NCBI GenBank assembly: GCA_002410065.1
Contig: DHQB01000017.1
Coordinates: forward strand, 58,788 to 122,787
Length of the DNA stretch: 64,000 nucleotides
Direction of reading: 5' to 3'
Source of the DNA: Bacteroidales bacterium UBA5349
Lineage (GTDB): Bacteria > Bacteroidota > Bacteroidia > Bacteroidales > Tenuifilaceae
In this document: one piece after another, positions 52,622 through 61,018 of the stretch
How positions within the stretch are numbered: position 1 is the stretch's first letter
Layout of the letters: each line of letters starts with the position of its first letter
Translations under genes and position numbers: made by a program
The notes under the pieces: generated by a model
The model's database searches: none
Told to the model about the DNA's origin: nothing
What the model saw: only the letters and a program-made list of their open reading frames with translations

Positions 52622-53962
52622 ATGATTGAAACACAAGTTAACTTCCAAGAGTTAATCCAGGAGAAGGAATGGAAAACGCTGCGGAATGAAATTATTCTTC
52701 TTGACCCATACCAAATTGCCGAGGTAATTGAGGAATTAAGCGATGAGGACGATGTAGTTCTTTTCCGCTTACTACCTCGGGATATTGCCAAAGACACATT
52801 CCAACACCTTACACACGATAAGCAAGAGCAGATTATTGGCGGATTGGCGCACAACGTCACCAAGCTCTCAAGCCTGCTTAACGACCTTGACCCTGATGAT
52901 AGGACGGCCTTTCTAGAAGAGTTGCCGGGGCAAATTACCCTTAGGCTTATACAACTCCTATCGCCAGAGGAGCGAAGCGTGGCTACAAAGCTACTGGGCT
53001 ATCCAAAGGATAGTATTGGAAGGCTTATGACCCCCGAATTTGTTGCCCTTAAACCACAATTTACAGTAAGCCAAGCACTCGATCACATTAGACGATTTGG
53101 GCACGATTCGGAAACCCTTAATGTGGTTTATGTTATTGATAATGATTGGAAACTGATTGACGACATTCGTATTCGCGATATTCTGCTTGCAGACCCAAAC
53201 AAAACCATTGCGGATTTGATGGACAGCCGGTACGTATCTCTAAGTGCTTTTGACGACCAAGAGATAGCCATTCGGGTTTTTCAGGATCAGGATAGGGTTG
53301 CTTTACCCGTTGTTGATACTGAGGGAGTACTCCTGGGAATTGTAACCTTCGATGACATGATGGACGTTGCAGAGGAGGAGTCGACAGAAGACTTTCACAA
53401 GTTTGGTGCCTTTCAGGATGCCATTGTGAACCCGCTTAAAGCAAAAATTGGCTTTCTTTACAAAAAAAGGGTTCTGTGGCTAACTGCTCTAGTTTTTATG
53501 AACATTTTTTCGGGAGCAGCCATCGAAAGATTTGAACTAACAATTCAGGCTGTTGCTGGATTGCTTCTTTTTTTACCGTTAATAATTGCTAGCGGCGGTA
53601 ATGCTGGTGCACAATCGGCTACCCTTATGATCCGATCTCTGGCAACAGGTGAGGTAGAAACAAAGGACTGGTTGTTGTTGGTAGGTAAGGAGTTTTTGGT
53701 TTCGCTGCTGCTTGGAGTAACTATGGCTGTTGGAGTTAGCCTAATTGCGAGCATACGTGCACCTGAAATTGTTGCAGTTGTTGCTCTTACCATGATACTG
53801 ACAGTTATTGTCGGTAGCTTAATCGGTCTTTTATTGCCATTTGCTTTTACTCTGCTAAAATTCGACCCAGCAGCGGCAAGTGCACCGCTTATTACATCCA
53901 TCGCCGATATTACGGGGGTGCTAATCTATTTCTCAATTGCTACGTCGTACTTTGGGATTTAG
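52622..53962 (+). CDS. mgtE: MgtE-type magnesium channel
   Basis: 446 residues from the ATG at 52622; an in-frame TTG at 52586 falls inside leader hairpins and is rejected. MgtE N domain 1-110 (FQELIQEKEWKTLRNEI, EDDVVLFRLLPRD), two CBS domains about 130-245 (GRLMTPEFVALKPQFTV, LMDSRYVSLSAFDDQEIAI), a linking helix, and five membrane helices from 270 on with ASGGNAGAQSATLMIRSL, the family pore motif. CBS domains gate the channel by Mg2+. Controlled, as proposed, by the leader peptide upstream. Confidence 0.95.
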   Translation: MIETQVNFQELIQEKEWKTLRNEIILLDPYQIAEVIEELSDEDDVVLFRLLPRDIAKDTFQHLTHDKQEQIIGGLAHNVTKLSSLLNDLDPDDRTAFLEELPGQITLRLIQLLSPEERSVATKLLGYPKDSIGRLMTPEFVALKPQFTVSQALDHIRRFGHDSETLNVVYVIDNDWKLIDDIRIRDILLADPNKTIADLMDSRYVSLSAFDDQEIAIRVFQDQDRVALPVVDTEGVLLGIVTFDDMMDVAEEESTEDFHKFGAFQDAIVNPLKAKIGFLYKKRVLWLTALVFMNIFSGAAIERFELTIQAVAGLLLFLPLIIASGGNAGAQSATLMIRSLATGEVETKDWLLLVGKEFLVSLLLGVTMAVGVSLIASIRAPEIVAVVALTMILTVIVGSLIGLLLPFAFTLLKFDPAAASAPLITSIADITGVLIYFSIATSYFGI

Positions 53963-54096
53963 CTTTAGGTTTTAATCGTATGGTTTGGTGAAGGGTTCAA
54001 TGCGAATACCTTTCACTTTACCTCTGCCTTTTTATAATTTACAACCATTCAAAAAAAGTTTAGGGAAATTTAAATTATACGATGCAATAATTGGGG

Positions 54097-54585
54097 TTAT
54101 TTTTTAACTCCAATCACATCCCATGTGACCCATGAACCTATTCCACCCATTCCAAAATTGAATATTGCTGAATCATTTCTTAGATATGCAGGAGGATAAA
54201 AATGAGTGTGACCACCTCCGGAGTATTCTGGATAGCTTAATACTCCACTTGAGTCAACTATCATCTCATTACTCTGAGTATAAACAACATCAGATATTGT
54301 AGTCAATGTATCGATTCCCCAATGAATCAATACTCGATTATTAACATTGAGTGACTTTTTAATGAACCCAGAATAATAATAGGTAGAATCAGACCAAATA
54401 AGTATCCCTGTTTGCAAACTATCAACCCAAATATAAATTGGATCACTATAGGTTATTTCGAACTTATAATCACCAACATATTTATCTCGATAATCATCCT
54501 GCTGCTCTTTTTCACAAGCCACAAAGCAAAACAGGATTGAAAAAAGAATGAGTATTATTTTTGGCCTTATTGGATGGATTATCAT
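54097..54585 (-). CDS. Small lipoprotein, unknown function
   Basis: 162 residues. A hydrophobic N-terminus ends in CFVACEKE with a lipobox-type Cys near 23. The mature part is beta-rich (YVGDYKFEITYSDPIYIWV, HTHFYPPAYLRNDSAIFNFG), resembling small Bacteroidota lipocalin-like or DUF lipoproteins. No catalytic motif. Single gene, convergent with mgtE. Confidence 0.75.
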   Translation of the reverse strand: MIIHPIRPKIILILFSILFCFVACEKEQQDDYRDKYVGDYKFEITYSDPIYIWVDSLQTGILIWSDSTYYYSGFIKKSLNVNNRVLIHWGIDTLTTISDVVYTQSNEMIVDSSGVLSYPEYSGGGHTHFYPPAYLRNDSAIFNFGMGGIGSWVTWDVIGVKK

Positions 54586-54642
54586 AATATCAGCAAAATT
54601 TAAAACAACAAAGTTTAAAATTAGCTATTATTTACAATGATT

Positions 54643-57138
54643 TTAAAAATCTAGTTCTACCACTGTAATACCCGCACCGCCAAACTCAACGTGCTCGTCG
54701 GCAAAGGTTTTTACAAATGGCATGGTCTTTAAGAAACTCCGTATCTCCTGACGGAGAATTCCATTGCCCTTACCGTGTAGCACCCGAACACGATGGATAC
54801 CAATCATAGCAGCCTCATCAATTAAATCCTGCACCTCTTCAAGTGCTGCGTCGGCTCTATATCCCCTAACATCGATATCAGATCTAAAGTTAAGTCTTTT
54901 CTTATTCAAATCGAAGCCCATGCCTGTTTGGGGCGAACGTACTATTCGCTCTGCTCTGCGATACTCGTTTAGCGAAACTCGCTCTAACCTGTTTACCTTA
55001 ATACTAGTGAGCATACTGCCAAACGCAACCATTGCGCTTTTTTTATCAATCTGCATTACCTCTCCAACAGAGTCCTGCCCAATAATCCGAACCTTTTCGC
55101 CCGGTGCAATTTGTTTTGAAATTTCGGGCACCGCATCTGGAGTCAATTTTGGTTCTCCCTTTTTAGTCTTACGCTCCTCATTGCGCTTCTGGCGCAAACG
55201 AATCTGCTCCATCCTATTCTCTAGGGTCGAATCGAACTCAGGTTCTTGCTCTGCAATAATCTTTTTTTGCTCTTCAAGGGTTGCCCTAGCCTTCTGGGTT
55301 CTAACCCTATCAGCATCCGACTCCTTAATCTCACGTATGGTATTCTCAATAATTTTGTTCGATTTAGCAAGTACAGCCTCAGCCTCGTCTTTTGCCTTTT
55401 TCAGAATTTCCTTTCGCTTACTTTTTATGGTTTCTAACTCCTCAGCAAGTTGGTTCTCATACTCCTCAGTTTTCTTTGATGATATCCTAATCTGATCGCG
55501 CTTGCGCTCCCAGTATCGCTTATCTCTCGATATTTCCTTTAAGTGCTTCTCAAAAGTGATGTGGTCGGTTCCTGTTTTTGCCTCGGCAAGTTTAAGAACC
55601 TCCTCAGGGACTCCAATTTTGCGAGCAATTTCAAAGGCAAAACTACTCCCAGGTTTGCCTATTTCCAACTTAAACAAAGGCTCTATCTTCCCCATATCGA
55701 AAAGCATCGCACCATTAATTACCCCTTGGGTGTTGGCTGCAAAATGCTTAAGGTTACTGTAGTGCGTGGTAATAACCCCAAAAGTACCCAACTGGGTTAG
55801 CTGCTGAAGAATTGCCTCGGCAATTGCTCCTCCAGCTATAGGCTCGGTTCCTGCACCAAACTCATCAATAAGTACAAGGGTTTGCTCATTGGCGTATTTA
55901 ATAAAAAACTTCATGTTAAGCAGGTGAGAGCTATAGGTACTTAAATCATTCTCAATGGATTGCTCATCACCTATATCAATAAACAGTTTTGAGAAGATAC
56001 CCATTTCTGAGTTTTCAAGAACTGGTGGTAAAAAACCACATTGCAGCATGTATTGTGATACTCCAAGAGTTTTTAAGCATACCGATTTACCCCCAGCATT
56101 TGGTCCTGATATCAACAAGATTCTGTTGTTTTTATCCAACTCGATATCGAGCGGAACAACTTGTTTTCCCTCCCTCTTAAGCGCCTGTAATAGCAATGGA
56201 TGAACTGCCTTACGAAGGTAAATCTTAGGCTCTGCCTGCAGAATAGGCATTGCACCAACAACAGAAACCGCAAAAAGCCCTTTGGCCCTAATAAAATCTA
56301 TGTCGCCAAGAAAATCATACGCTTTTAGTAATTCAGGTAAATATGGCCTTATACTATCAGCAAACTCTACCAGAATCTTCACAATCTCACGGCGCTCATC
56401 ATATTCCAACTCTCGAATCTCGTTGTTAAGTTCAACTACCTCAACAGGTTCAATAAAAACAGTTTTCCCTGTTGCAGACTCATCATGGATAATCCCTTTT
56501 AGTTTACGCTTATTTGATGCACTAACTGGGATAACAATACGACCCTCGCGCATGGATGTTGTGGCGTCGTCATCAACTAAACCTTCCGCTTGAGCAGCCT
56601 TAAGTATAGAACCTATACGTTTTGATACCGAGGTTTGCTTTGATGCAATCTCGCTACGAATACGGGCAAGTTCTGATGATGCATTATCCTTTATTTTGCC
56701 AAAACGGTTCAGAATTGCATCTATTCTGTCGGCTACAAAGGGGAAATAATCTACACCCGTAGCTAAATCAGCAAGGTATGGATATTGCGGTTTTTCGCCT
56801 TTCTTCAAAAACCTTACAACTGCCTTAATGGCATCTAGCGAACGGCGGAGGGTAAACACTTCCGCCTCGTCGAGCCAAGTTCCATCATGCTTAATCCTAT
56901 TAAGAAAGGGAGTTGTATCGGCATAACCATCAACCGGAAAGGAGTCCTCCATCTGGCAGATGGTTTTCATCTCGTTGGTTTGATGAATTAACCTTGAGAT
57001 AACCTTAAAGTCAGTATAAAAAGAAACCTCCTCGGCCTTGCGTTTACCCATTGGGCAAAGGCAAAGTGCTACTACCTGATTCTGGATACTCTTAAAACCA
57101 ATCTTCTCCTCGAAAGTATTAGGGTAGATATTCTGCAT
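54643..57138 (-). CDS. mutS2: MutS2-family ATPase with Smr domain
   Basis: 831 residues. The ATPase domain has Walker A ISGPNAGGKSVCLKTLG near 344-360, Walker B TLVLIDEFGAGTEPIAGG near 422-439, and a long coiled coil 520-650. It ends with an Smr domain (LDVRGYRADAALEEVQDLI, VLHGKGNGILRQEIRSFL). MutS2 rescues collided ribosomes by splitting them and also acts on branched DNA, suppressing recombination; the family here is the ribosome-rescue/MutS2 type. Confidence 0.96.
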   Translation of the reverse strand: MQNIYPNTFEEKIGFKSIQNQVVALCLCPMGKRKAEEVSFYTDFKVISRLIHQTNEMKTICQMEDSFPVDGYADTTPFLNRIKHDGTWLDEAEVFTLRRSLDAIKAVVRFLKKGEKPQYPYLADLATGVDYFPFVADRIDAILNRFGKIKDNASSELARIRSEIASKQTSVSKRIGSILKAAQAEGLVDDDATTSMREGRIVIPVSASNKRKLKGIIHDESATGKTVFIEPVEVVELNNEIRELEYDERREIVKILVEFADSIRPYLPELLKAYDFLGDIDFIRAKGLFAVSVVGAMPILQAEPKIYLRKAVHPLLLQALKREGKQVVPLDIELDKNNRILLISGPNAGGKSVCLKTLGVSQYMLQCGFLPPVLENSEMGIFSKLFIDIGDEQSIENDLSTYSSHLLNMKFFIKYANEQTLVLIDEFGAGTEPIAGGAIAEAILQQLTQLGTFGVITTHYSNLKHFAANTQGVINGAMLFDMGKIEPLFKLEIGKPGSSFAFEIARKIGVPEEVLKLAEAKTGTDHITFEKHLKEISRDKRYWERKRDQIRISSKKTEEYENQLAEELETIKSKRKEILKKAKDEAEAVLAKSNKIIENTIREIKESDADRVRTQKARATLEEQKKIIAEQEPEFDSTLENRMEQIRLRQKRNEERKTKKGEPKLTPDAVPEISKQIAPGEKVRIIGQDSVGEVMQIDKKSAMVAFGSMLTSIKVNRLERVSLNEYRRAERIVRSPQTGMGFDLNKKRLNFRSDIDVRGYRADAALEEVQDLIDEAAMIGIHRVRVLHGKGNGILRQEIRSFLKTMPFVKTFADEHVEFGGAGITVVELDF

Positions 57139-57167
57139 GTTAGCTAACCTAGTTTAAAATTACCTAG

Positions 57168-57175
57168 CAAAGATA
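57168..57175 (-). promoter_or_regulatory. -7 box of mutS2
   Basis: The reverse strand reads TATCTTTG, an exact TAnnTTTG match, 30 bases before the ATG at 57138; no -33 element at normal spacing. Confidence 0.4.
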
Positions 57176-57183
57176 AGAAGAGT

Positions 57184-57732
57184 TTAACTTTTGCTGCTAT
57201 CAATTACAACACCAAAGTAAACACCCTGCACTACCTTATCAATCCACTGGTTTAATACTGTTGTTGATAAATTATCTAAAGTACACATTAGCCTCAGCTC
57301 TACTGAAGGTTTTACGCCATCGTACGAGGGCTGAACATAAACCCTGTTTAATAATTTAAACCCTAATTCCGAATAGAATTTTATTCGCCTTTTGCTTTGA
57401 TCATCAAGCGGCGGTTCAACCTCGAGAAGCAAAGGTTTAACTATGGAATTGAGGAGTTTACGAACAACTTGCTTTCCAATGCCCTTGCCCTGCAGATAGG
57501 GCATAATGGCAAAGTGCTCGATATAAACAAACTCATTAAAGTCCCAAAAGGTGATTAAGCCAATTAAAGCATCATCCTGATAAATATGGTTGATATGGCA
57601 ACGGGGGTTTGAGAGTAGTTGAACAAGCTGACTATGCTCTCGTCGCTCCTCTGGTGGAAAACTATTCTCATAAAGTTCTTTTATGGCTAAAAGATTCTCA
57701 TTGGATTGAGAACGTTCAAATCTGATTAACAT
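57184..57732 (-). CDS. GNAT family N-acetyltransferase
   Basis: 182 residues. YIEHFAIMPYLQGKGIGKQVVRKLL near 73-97 has the acetyl-CoA-binding QGKGIG loop, and RIKFYSELGFKLLNR near 120-134 is the C-terminal GNAT motif. Substrate unknown. The gene is downstream of the Rnf operon but separated from it by a terminator. Confidence 0.9.
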   Translation of the reverse strand: MLIRFERSQSNENLLAIKELYENSFPPEERREHSQLVQLLSNPRCHINHIYQDDALIGLITFWDFNEFVYIEHFAIMPYLQGKGIGKQVVRKLLNSIVKPLLLEVEPPLDDQSKRRIKFYSELGFKLLNRVYVQPSYDGVKPSVELRLMCTLDNLSTTVLNQWIDKVVQGVYFGVVIDSSKS

Positions 57733-57744
57733 ACTGAATGTTTA

Positions 57745-57787
57745 CAAAAAAGGCACTACTGACCGATGAAAGGAACAGGAGTGCCTT
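57745..57787 (-). terminator. Terminator of the rnf operon
   Basis: On the minus strand, AAGGCAC and GTGCCTT arms are separated by about 29 bases of internal sequence and followed by TTTTTT. It lies 22 bases after the rnfA stop and 13 bases before the GNAT start. Confidence 0.75.
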
Positions 57788-57808
57788 GAATTATTAGGCT
57801 GGATATGG

Positions 57809-58381
57809 TTAAACTATTCCGGCAAATCCCATAAAAGCTAATGCTAAAATACCTGCAGTTACCAGTGCTATTGGAGCACCCTTCATTCCCTTTGGAAGGT
57901 CAACTAAATCAAGCGATTCGCGAATCCCTGCAAATACTACCAAGGCTAATGCAAACCCAACCGCAGTGGATACGGCAAAAACTACGCTCTCAAGAAGGTT
58001 AAACTCCTTTTGAACCAAAAGAATGGCTACTCCAAGGATAGTACAGTTAGTTGTAATTAAGGGTAAGAAAACACCCAAGGCCTGATATAGTGCAGGGCTA
58101 ACCTTTTTAAGTATAATCTCAACCATTTGAACCAGAGCCGCAATTACCAGAATATAGGCTACAGTTTGCATATAAGCAATGCCCAAGGGGATTAGCACAA
58201 AATACATGACGAGGTACGTAACAATAGCAGAAATTGTCATAACAAAGGTTACTGCACCACCCATTCCCATTGCCGTTTCAATCTTATTTGATACCCCAAG
58301 GAAAGGACAAATTCCCAAGAATTGAACCAACACAATATTGTTGACAAATACGGCTGATATTATAATTATTATATATTCCAT
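57809..58381 (-). CDS. rnfA: Rnf complex subunit A
   Basis: 190 residues with six membrane helices. FLGICPFLGVSNK near 22-34 and TTNCTILGVAILL near 108-120 provide the paired Cys that hold the intramembrane iron-sulfur centre together with RnfE. The Rnf complex couples ferredoxin oxidation and NAD+ reduction to Na+ or H+ movement. Last gene of the operon and eight bases from rnfE. Confidence 0.96.
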   Translation of the reverse strand: MEYIIIIISAVFVNNIVLVQFLGICPFLGVSNKIETAMGMGGAVTFVMTISAIVTYLVMYFVLIPLGIAYMQTVAYILVIAALVQMVEIILKKVSPALYQALGVFLPLITTNCTILGVAILLVQKEFNLLESVVFAVSTAVGFALALVVFAGIRESLDLVDLPKGMKGAPIALVTAGILALAFMGFAGIV

Positions 58382-58389
58382 ATCAATAA

Positions 58390-58974
58390 CTATTTTTTGG
58401 ATAATTTATTCATAACGGCGATGAGATAACCAAGCGCTATAAAAGCACCTGGCGCAAGAACAAAAATAAGCATTGCATATTTATCGGGGAAAAGGGCTAC
58501 ACCAAAAACTTTTCCACTGCCAAGAATTTCTCTGATTGATCCCAGCAGAGTAAGTGCAAAAGTAAATCCAAGTCCCATACCTAAACCGTCAATAAATGAA
58601 GCGCCAACCGTATTCTTCGAAGCAAAGGCTTCGGCCCTACCCAATACAATGCAGTTAACCACAATTAGCGGAATAAACAGACCAAGCTGTGCGTGCAATG
58701 CAGGGAGAAAACCGGCCATACTTAAATCGACCATGGTTACAAATGATGCAATAATAACAATATAGGAAGGGATACGTACTTTAGCAGGAATAACATCTTT
58801 AACCATTGATATTGCTACGTTACCCATTACTAGTACAAAGGTAGTGGCAAGCCCCATTCCCATGCCATTAATTGCACTAGTTGTGGTTCCAAGGGTTGGA
58901 CACATTCCCAGCAACAAAACAAAAACAGGGTTCTCTTTTACAAAACCTTTCGTAAAATTTGATAGCCGGTTCAT
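58390..58974 (-). CDS. rnfE: Rnf complex subunit E
   Basis: 194 residues with six membrane helices. LLGMCPTLGTTTSA near 20-33 and VVNCIVLGRAEAFAS near 105-119 match the RnfE Cys motifs paired with RnfA. Inner-membrane subunit. Its start overlaps the rnfG stop by four bases. Confidence 0.96.
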   Translation of the reverse strand: MNRLSNFTKGFVKENPVFVLLLGMCPTLGTTTSAINGMGMGLATTFVLVMGNVAISMVKDVIPAKVRIPSYIVIIASFVTMVDLSMAGFLPALHAQLGLFIPLIVVNCIVLGRAEAFASKNTVGASFIDGLGMGLGFTFALTLLGSIREILGSGKVFGVALFPDKYAMLIFVLAPGAFIALGYLIAVMNKLSKK

Positions 58975-59549
58975 TTCACGCCTCCTTCCTTAATTAATGC
59001 ATCGTAAGCCCTTTGAACAGCATCGCAATATGCTCTTGAACTGATAGTAGATGCGGTAATGGCGTCAACATTTCCACCATCTTTTCTAACAGATAACTTA
59101 AAATCTGAAGGATTTTTACCCTGGAATTGAACGCTGAATTTTGATTTTCCGCTTTCCATCTTATCGCCCAACCCTGGGGTTTCTGTATGGGCAATAACCT
59201 CAATGGAGTGTATTGTTGCATCAGGCAAAAAACCTACCATTAAATCAACCTGTCCGCCAAAACCATTTTTGGTAAAGGTTTGAATTGCTGTGCCTACGGG
59301 CTCACCATTTTTTGTGGCAGGGTAAAAGATTATTTTACCTCCATCAACTTCCCTCTCAAAACTTTGCGCTGTTGGTTTATTGTCAAACTCAGGAAGAACC
59401 TTACTTATGGCACCATTAACCTTAGCATTTTTTGCATCGTTAATTGGTCTCTTAGTAAAACTGTAAACAAATCCCAAACTTGCTGATGATAGAAGTGTTA
59501 TCGTTAGCAGAGTGATGGTCATGTTCTTAAAAGTTGATTCTTTAGCCAT
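58971..59549 (-). CDS. rnfG: Rnf complex subunit G (FMN-binding)
   Basis: 192 residues with an N-terminal membrane helix. GGNVDAITASTISSRAYCDAVQRA near 156-179 contains the threonine to which FMN attaches covalently through phosphate (DAITASTIS). The protein faces the periplasm. It begins 26 bases after the four-helix-bundle ORF, so the normal rnfD-rnfG junction is interrupted. Confidence 0.95.
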   Translation of the reverse strand: MAKESTFKNMTITLLTITLLSSASLGFVYSFTKRPINDAKNAKVNGAISKVLPEFDNKPTAQSFEREVDGGKIIFYPATKNGEPVGTAIQTFTKNGFGGQVDLMVGFLPDATIHSIEVIAHTETPGLGDKMESGKSKFSVQFQGKNPSDFKLSVRKDGGNVDAITASTISSRAYCDAVQRAYDALIKEGGVK

Positions 59550-59575
59550 ACTAGTAAATGTTAAATGTATAATGA

Positions 59576-59953
59576 CTAATGATTAATAATCTTTGCATTC
59601 GCATTTTTTTGTGCTGTTTTTCTGGATGATATAAATATCGCTGTTAACTCGCTTGATTCATTTATTAATAGGTGCAATTGTTCAGTATTTGATAAAACAC
59701 TTTCGTCTCTAGCAAACTCTAACCAAAAATGTGACTCATCAACCTCCTCAAGAGCTATGCTTAACTTTGAGACAAAACTCTTTTTTGACTGGGCAATACA
59801 AGCTGCACGATAATTCGCAGCAACAGATGTTGAACATCTAATTAACTGCCCCTGAAGGTGCATTCCTAATTTATTATTTGGAAATTGCATGGAAATTTTT
59901 ACACAATCATGTGCAAATTTTTTTGTTCTTTTCTTTAAATCCATTTCAACCAT
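59576..59953 (-). CDS. Four-helix-bundle (23S rRNA intervening-sequence type) protein
   Basis: 125 residues, all-helical: AHDCVKISMQFPNNKLGMHL, LIRCSTSVAANYRAACIAQS and KLSIALEEVDESHFWLEF are the signature segments of the four-helix-bundle family first found in 23S rRNA intervening sequences. The role of these proteins is unknown; they are linked to mobile IVS-like elements. Here the ORF sits between rnfD and rnfG, bracketed by near-palindromic repeats. Its stop codon and last codons lie in one repeat and the rnfD stop in the other. Start: ATG at 59953, or the ATG three codons later. Confidence 0.88.
   Translation of the reverse strand: MVEMDLKKRTKKFAHDCVKISMQFPNNKLGMHLQGQLIRCSTSVAANYRAACIAQSKKSFVSKLSIALEEVDESHFWLEFARDESVLSNTEQLHLLINESSELTAIFISSRKTAQKNANAKIINH
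59578..59595. repeat. Left arm of the repeat flanking the four-helix-bundle ORF
   Basis: AATGATTAATAATCTTTG: the first 14 bases are the exact reverse complement of 59981-59994, and three of the next four continue the match (17/18 against 59977-59994). Confidence 0.7.
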
Positions 59954-59976
59954 GCTAATCCAAATTATTCATTAAT

Positions 59977-59994
59977 CAATGATTATTAATCATT
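59977..59994. repeat. Right arm of the repeat flanking the four-helix-bundle ORF
   Basis: CAATGATTATTAATCATT: inverted partner of 59578-59595. It is itself almost palindromic (AATGATTA-T-TAATCATT), so the two arms also look like imperfect direct repeats. Confidence 0.7.
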
Positions 59995-60982
59995 TAATCT
60001 CCTCTCCAAATCGTGATGGTTTTATGTATCTGTTAATTAGGGGTACAAAAGCATTCATTATCAAAATTGCAAAGGAAATGCCCTCGGGATAAGCCCCCCA
60101 AACTCTTATAATTACGGTGATTAATCCTATTCCAATTCCAAAAATCCACATCCCCTTGGGATGCATTGGCGAGGTAACATAATCGGTTGCCATAAATATC
60201 GCCCCCAGCATTACACCTCCTGTAAGCAAATGGAAAAGAGGATCGGCATTAGCCTCGGGGTTAATAAACCAAAGGATCCCTGTAAAAACACTAATGGTTG
60301 CAATAATAGAAATGGGAATATGCCAGGTTATAACTTTTGTAAACAGCATCCATAGTAGCCCAATGAGCAGTGCAAATGCGGCAATTTCACCTAGTGATCC
60401 CCCCATGGTTCCCATAAAGAGTTCCATATGACTTGGAATTTGACTAGAGATATTGCTCATCAAATCGCCCTTTGCTAAACCCTCCTTCACAATTGCCAAG
60501 GGGGTGGCGCCGGTAATCGCATCGGTATCCATTCGCATTGCCATTGGCAAGGGCCAACTTGTCATTTGCACAGGAAAAGAAACAAGTAGGAACACACGAC
60601 CTACTAAGGCTGGGTTAAAAGGATTCTTCCCTAACCCCCCAAAGGTCATTTTTCCAACCCCAATGGCCACCATTGCGCCAATAATAACAATCCACCAGGG
60701 TAAATTCGACGGAAGATTAAAGGCTAAAAGAAGCCCAGTAACCAAAGCTGACCCATCGGTTATGCTAGGTTTAACTTTTAGTACAAACTTTTGCAAAAGG
60801 AACTCAAAAGCCAAGCACGTTAATATGGATATTGACGTTACCACCAGCGCTTCAATGCCAAAGTAAAAAAGCGTAACCGCCAACGCAGGAATGAGCGCCA
60901 GCACCACATTGTACATCAACCTTGGAGTAGAATTACCACTGTGGATATGAGGCGATGGTGATACAACAAGCAGTTTATTCAT
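59990..60982 (-). CDS. rnfD: Rnf complex subunit D (FMN-binding)
   Basis: 330 residues with about eight or nine membrane helices. MDTDAITGATPLAIVKEG near 150-167 holds the threonine for covalent FMN (GATP). SPSPHIHSGNSTPRLMYNV at the start and GKNPFNPALVGRVFLLVSFP near 116-135 are typical. Inner-membrane subunit. The stop codon lies inside the repeat that borders the inserted four-helix-bundle ORF. Confidence 0.96.
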   Translation of the reverse strand: MNKLLVVSPSPHIHSGNSTPRLMYNVVLALIPALAVTLFYFGIEALVVTSISILTCLAFEFLLQKFVLKVKPSITDGSALVTGLLLAFNLPSNLPWWIVIIGAMVAIGVGKMTFGGLGKNPFNPALVGRVFLLVSFPVQMTSWPLPMAMRMDTDAITGATPLAIVKEGLAKGDLMSNISSQIPSHMELFMGTMGGSLGEIAAFALLIGLLWMLFTKVITWHIPISIIATISVFTGILWFINPEANADPLFHLLTGGVMLGAIFMATDYVTSPMHPKGMWIFGIGIGLITVIIRVWGAYPEGISFAILIMNAFVPLINRYIKPSRFGEEIK

Positions 60983-61018
60983 TATTTTAGGGTTTATATC
61001 ATCTATTCTATTTGATTT

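Noticed and set aside
59576..59953. Accessory (Avd-type) protein of a diversity-generating retroelement
   Set aside because: No reverse transcriptase or repeat pair typical of such elements is in the window; the IVS-type family fits better.
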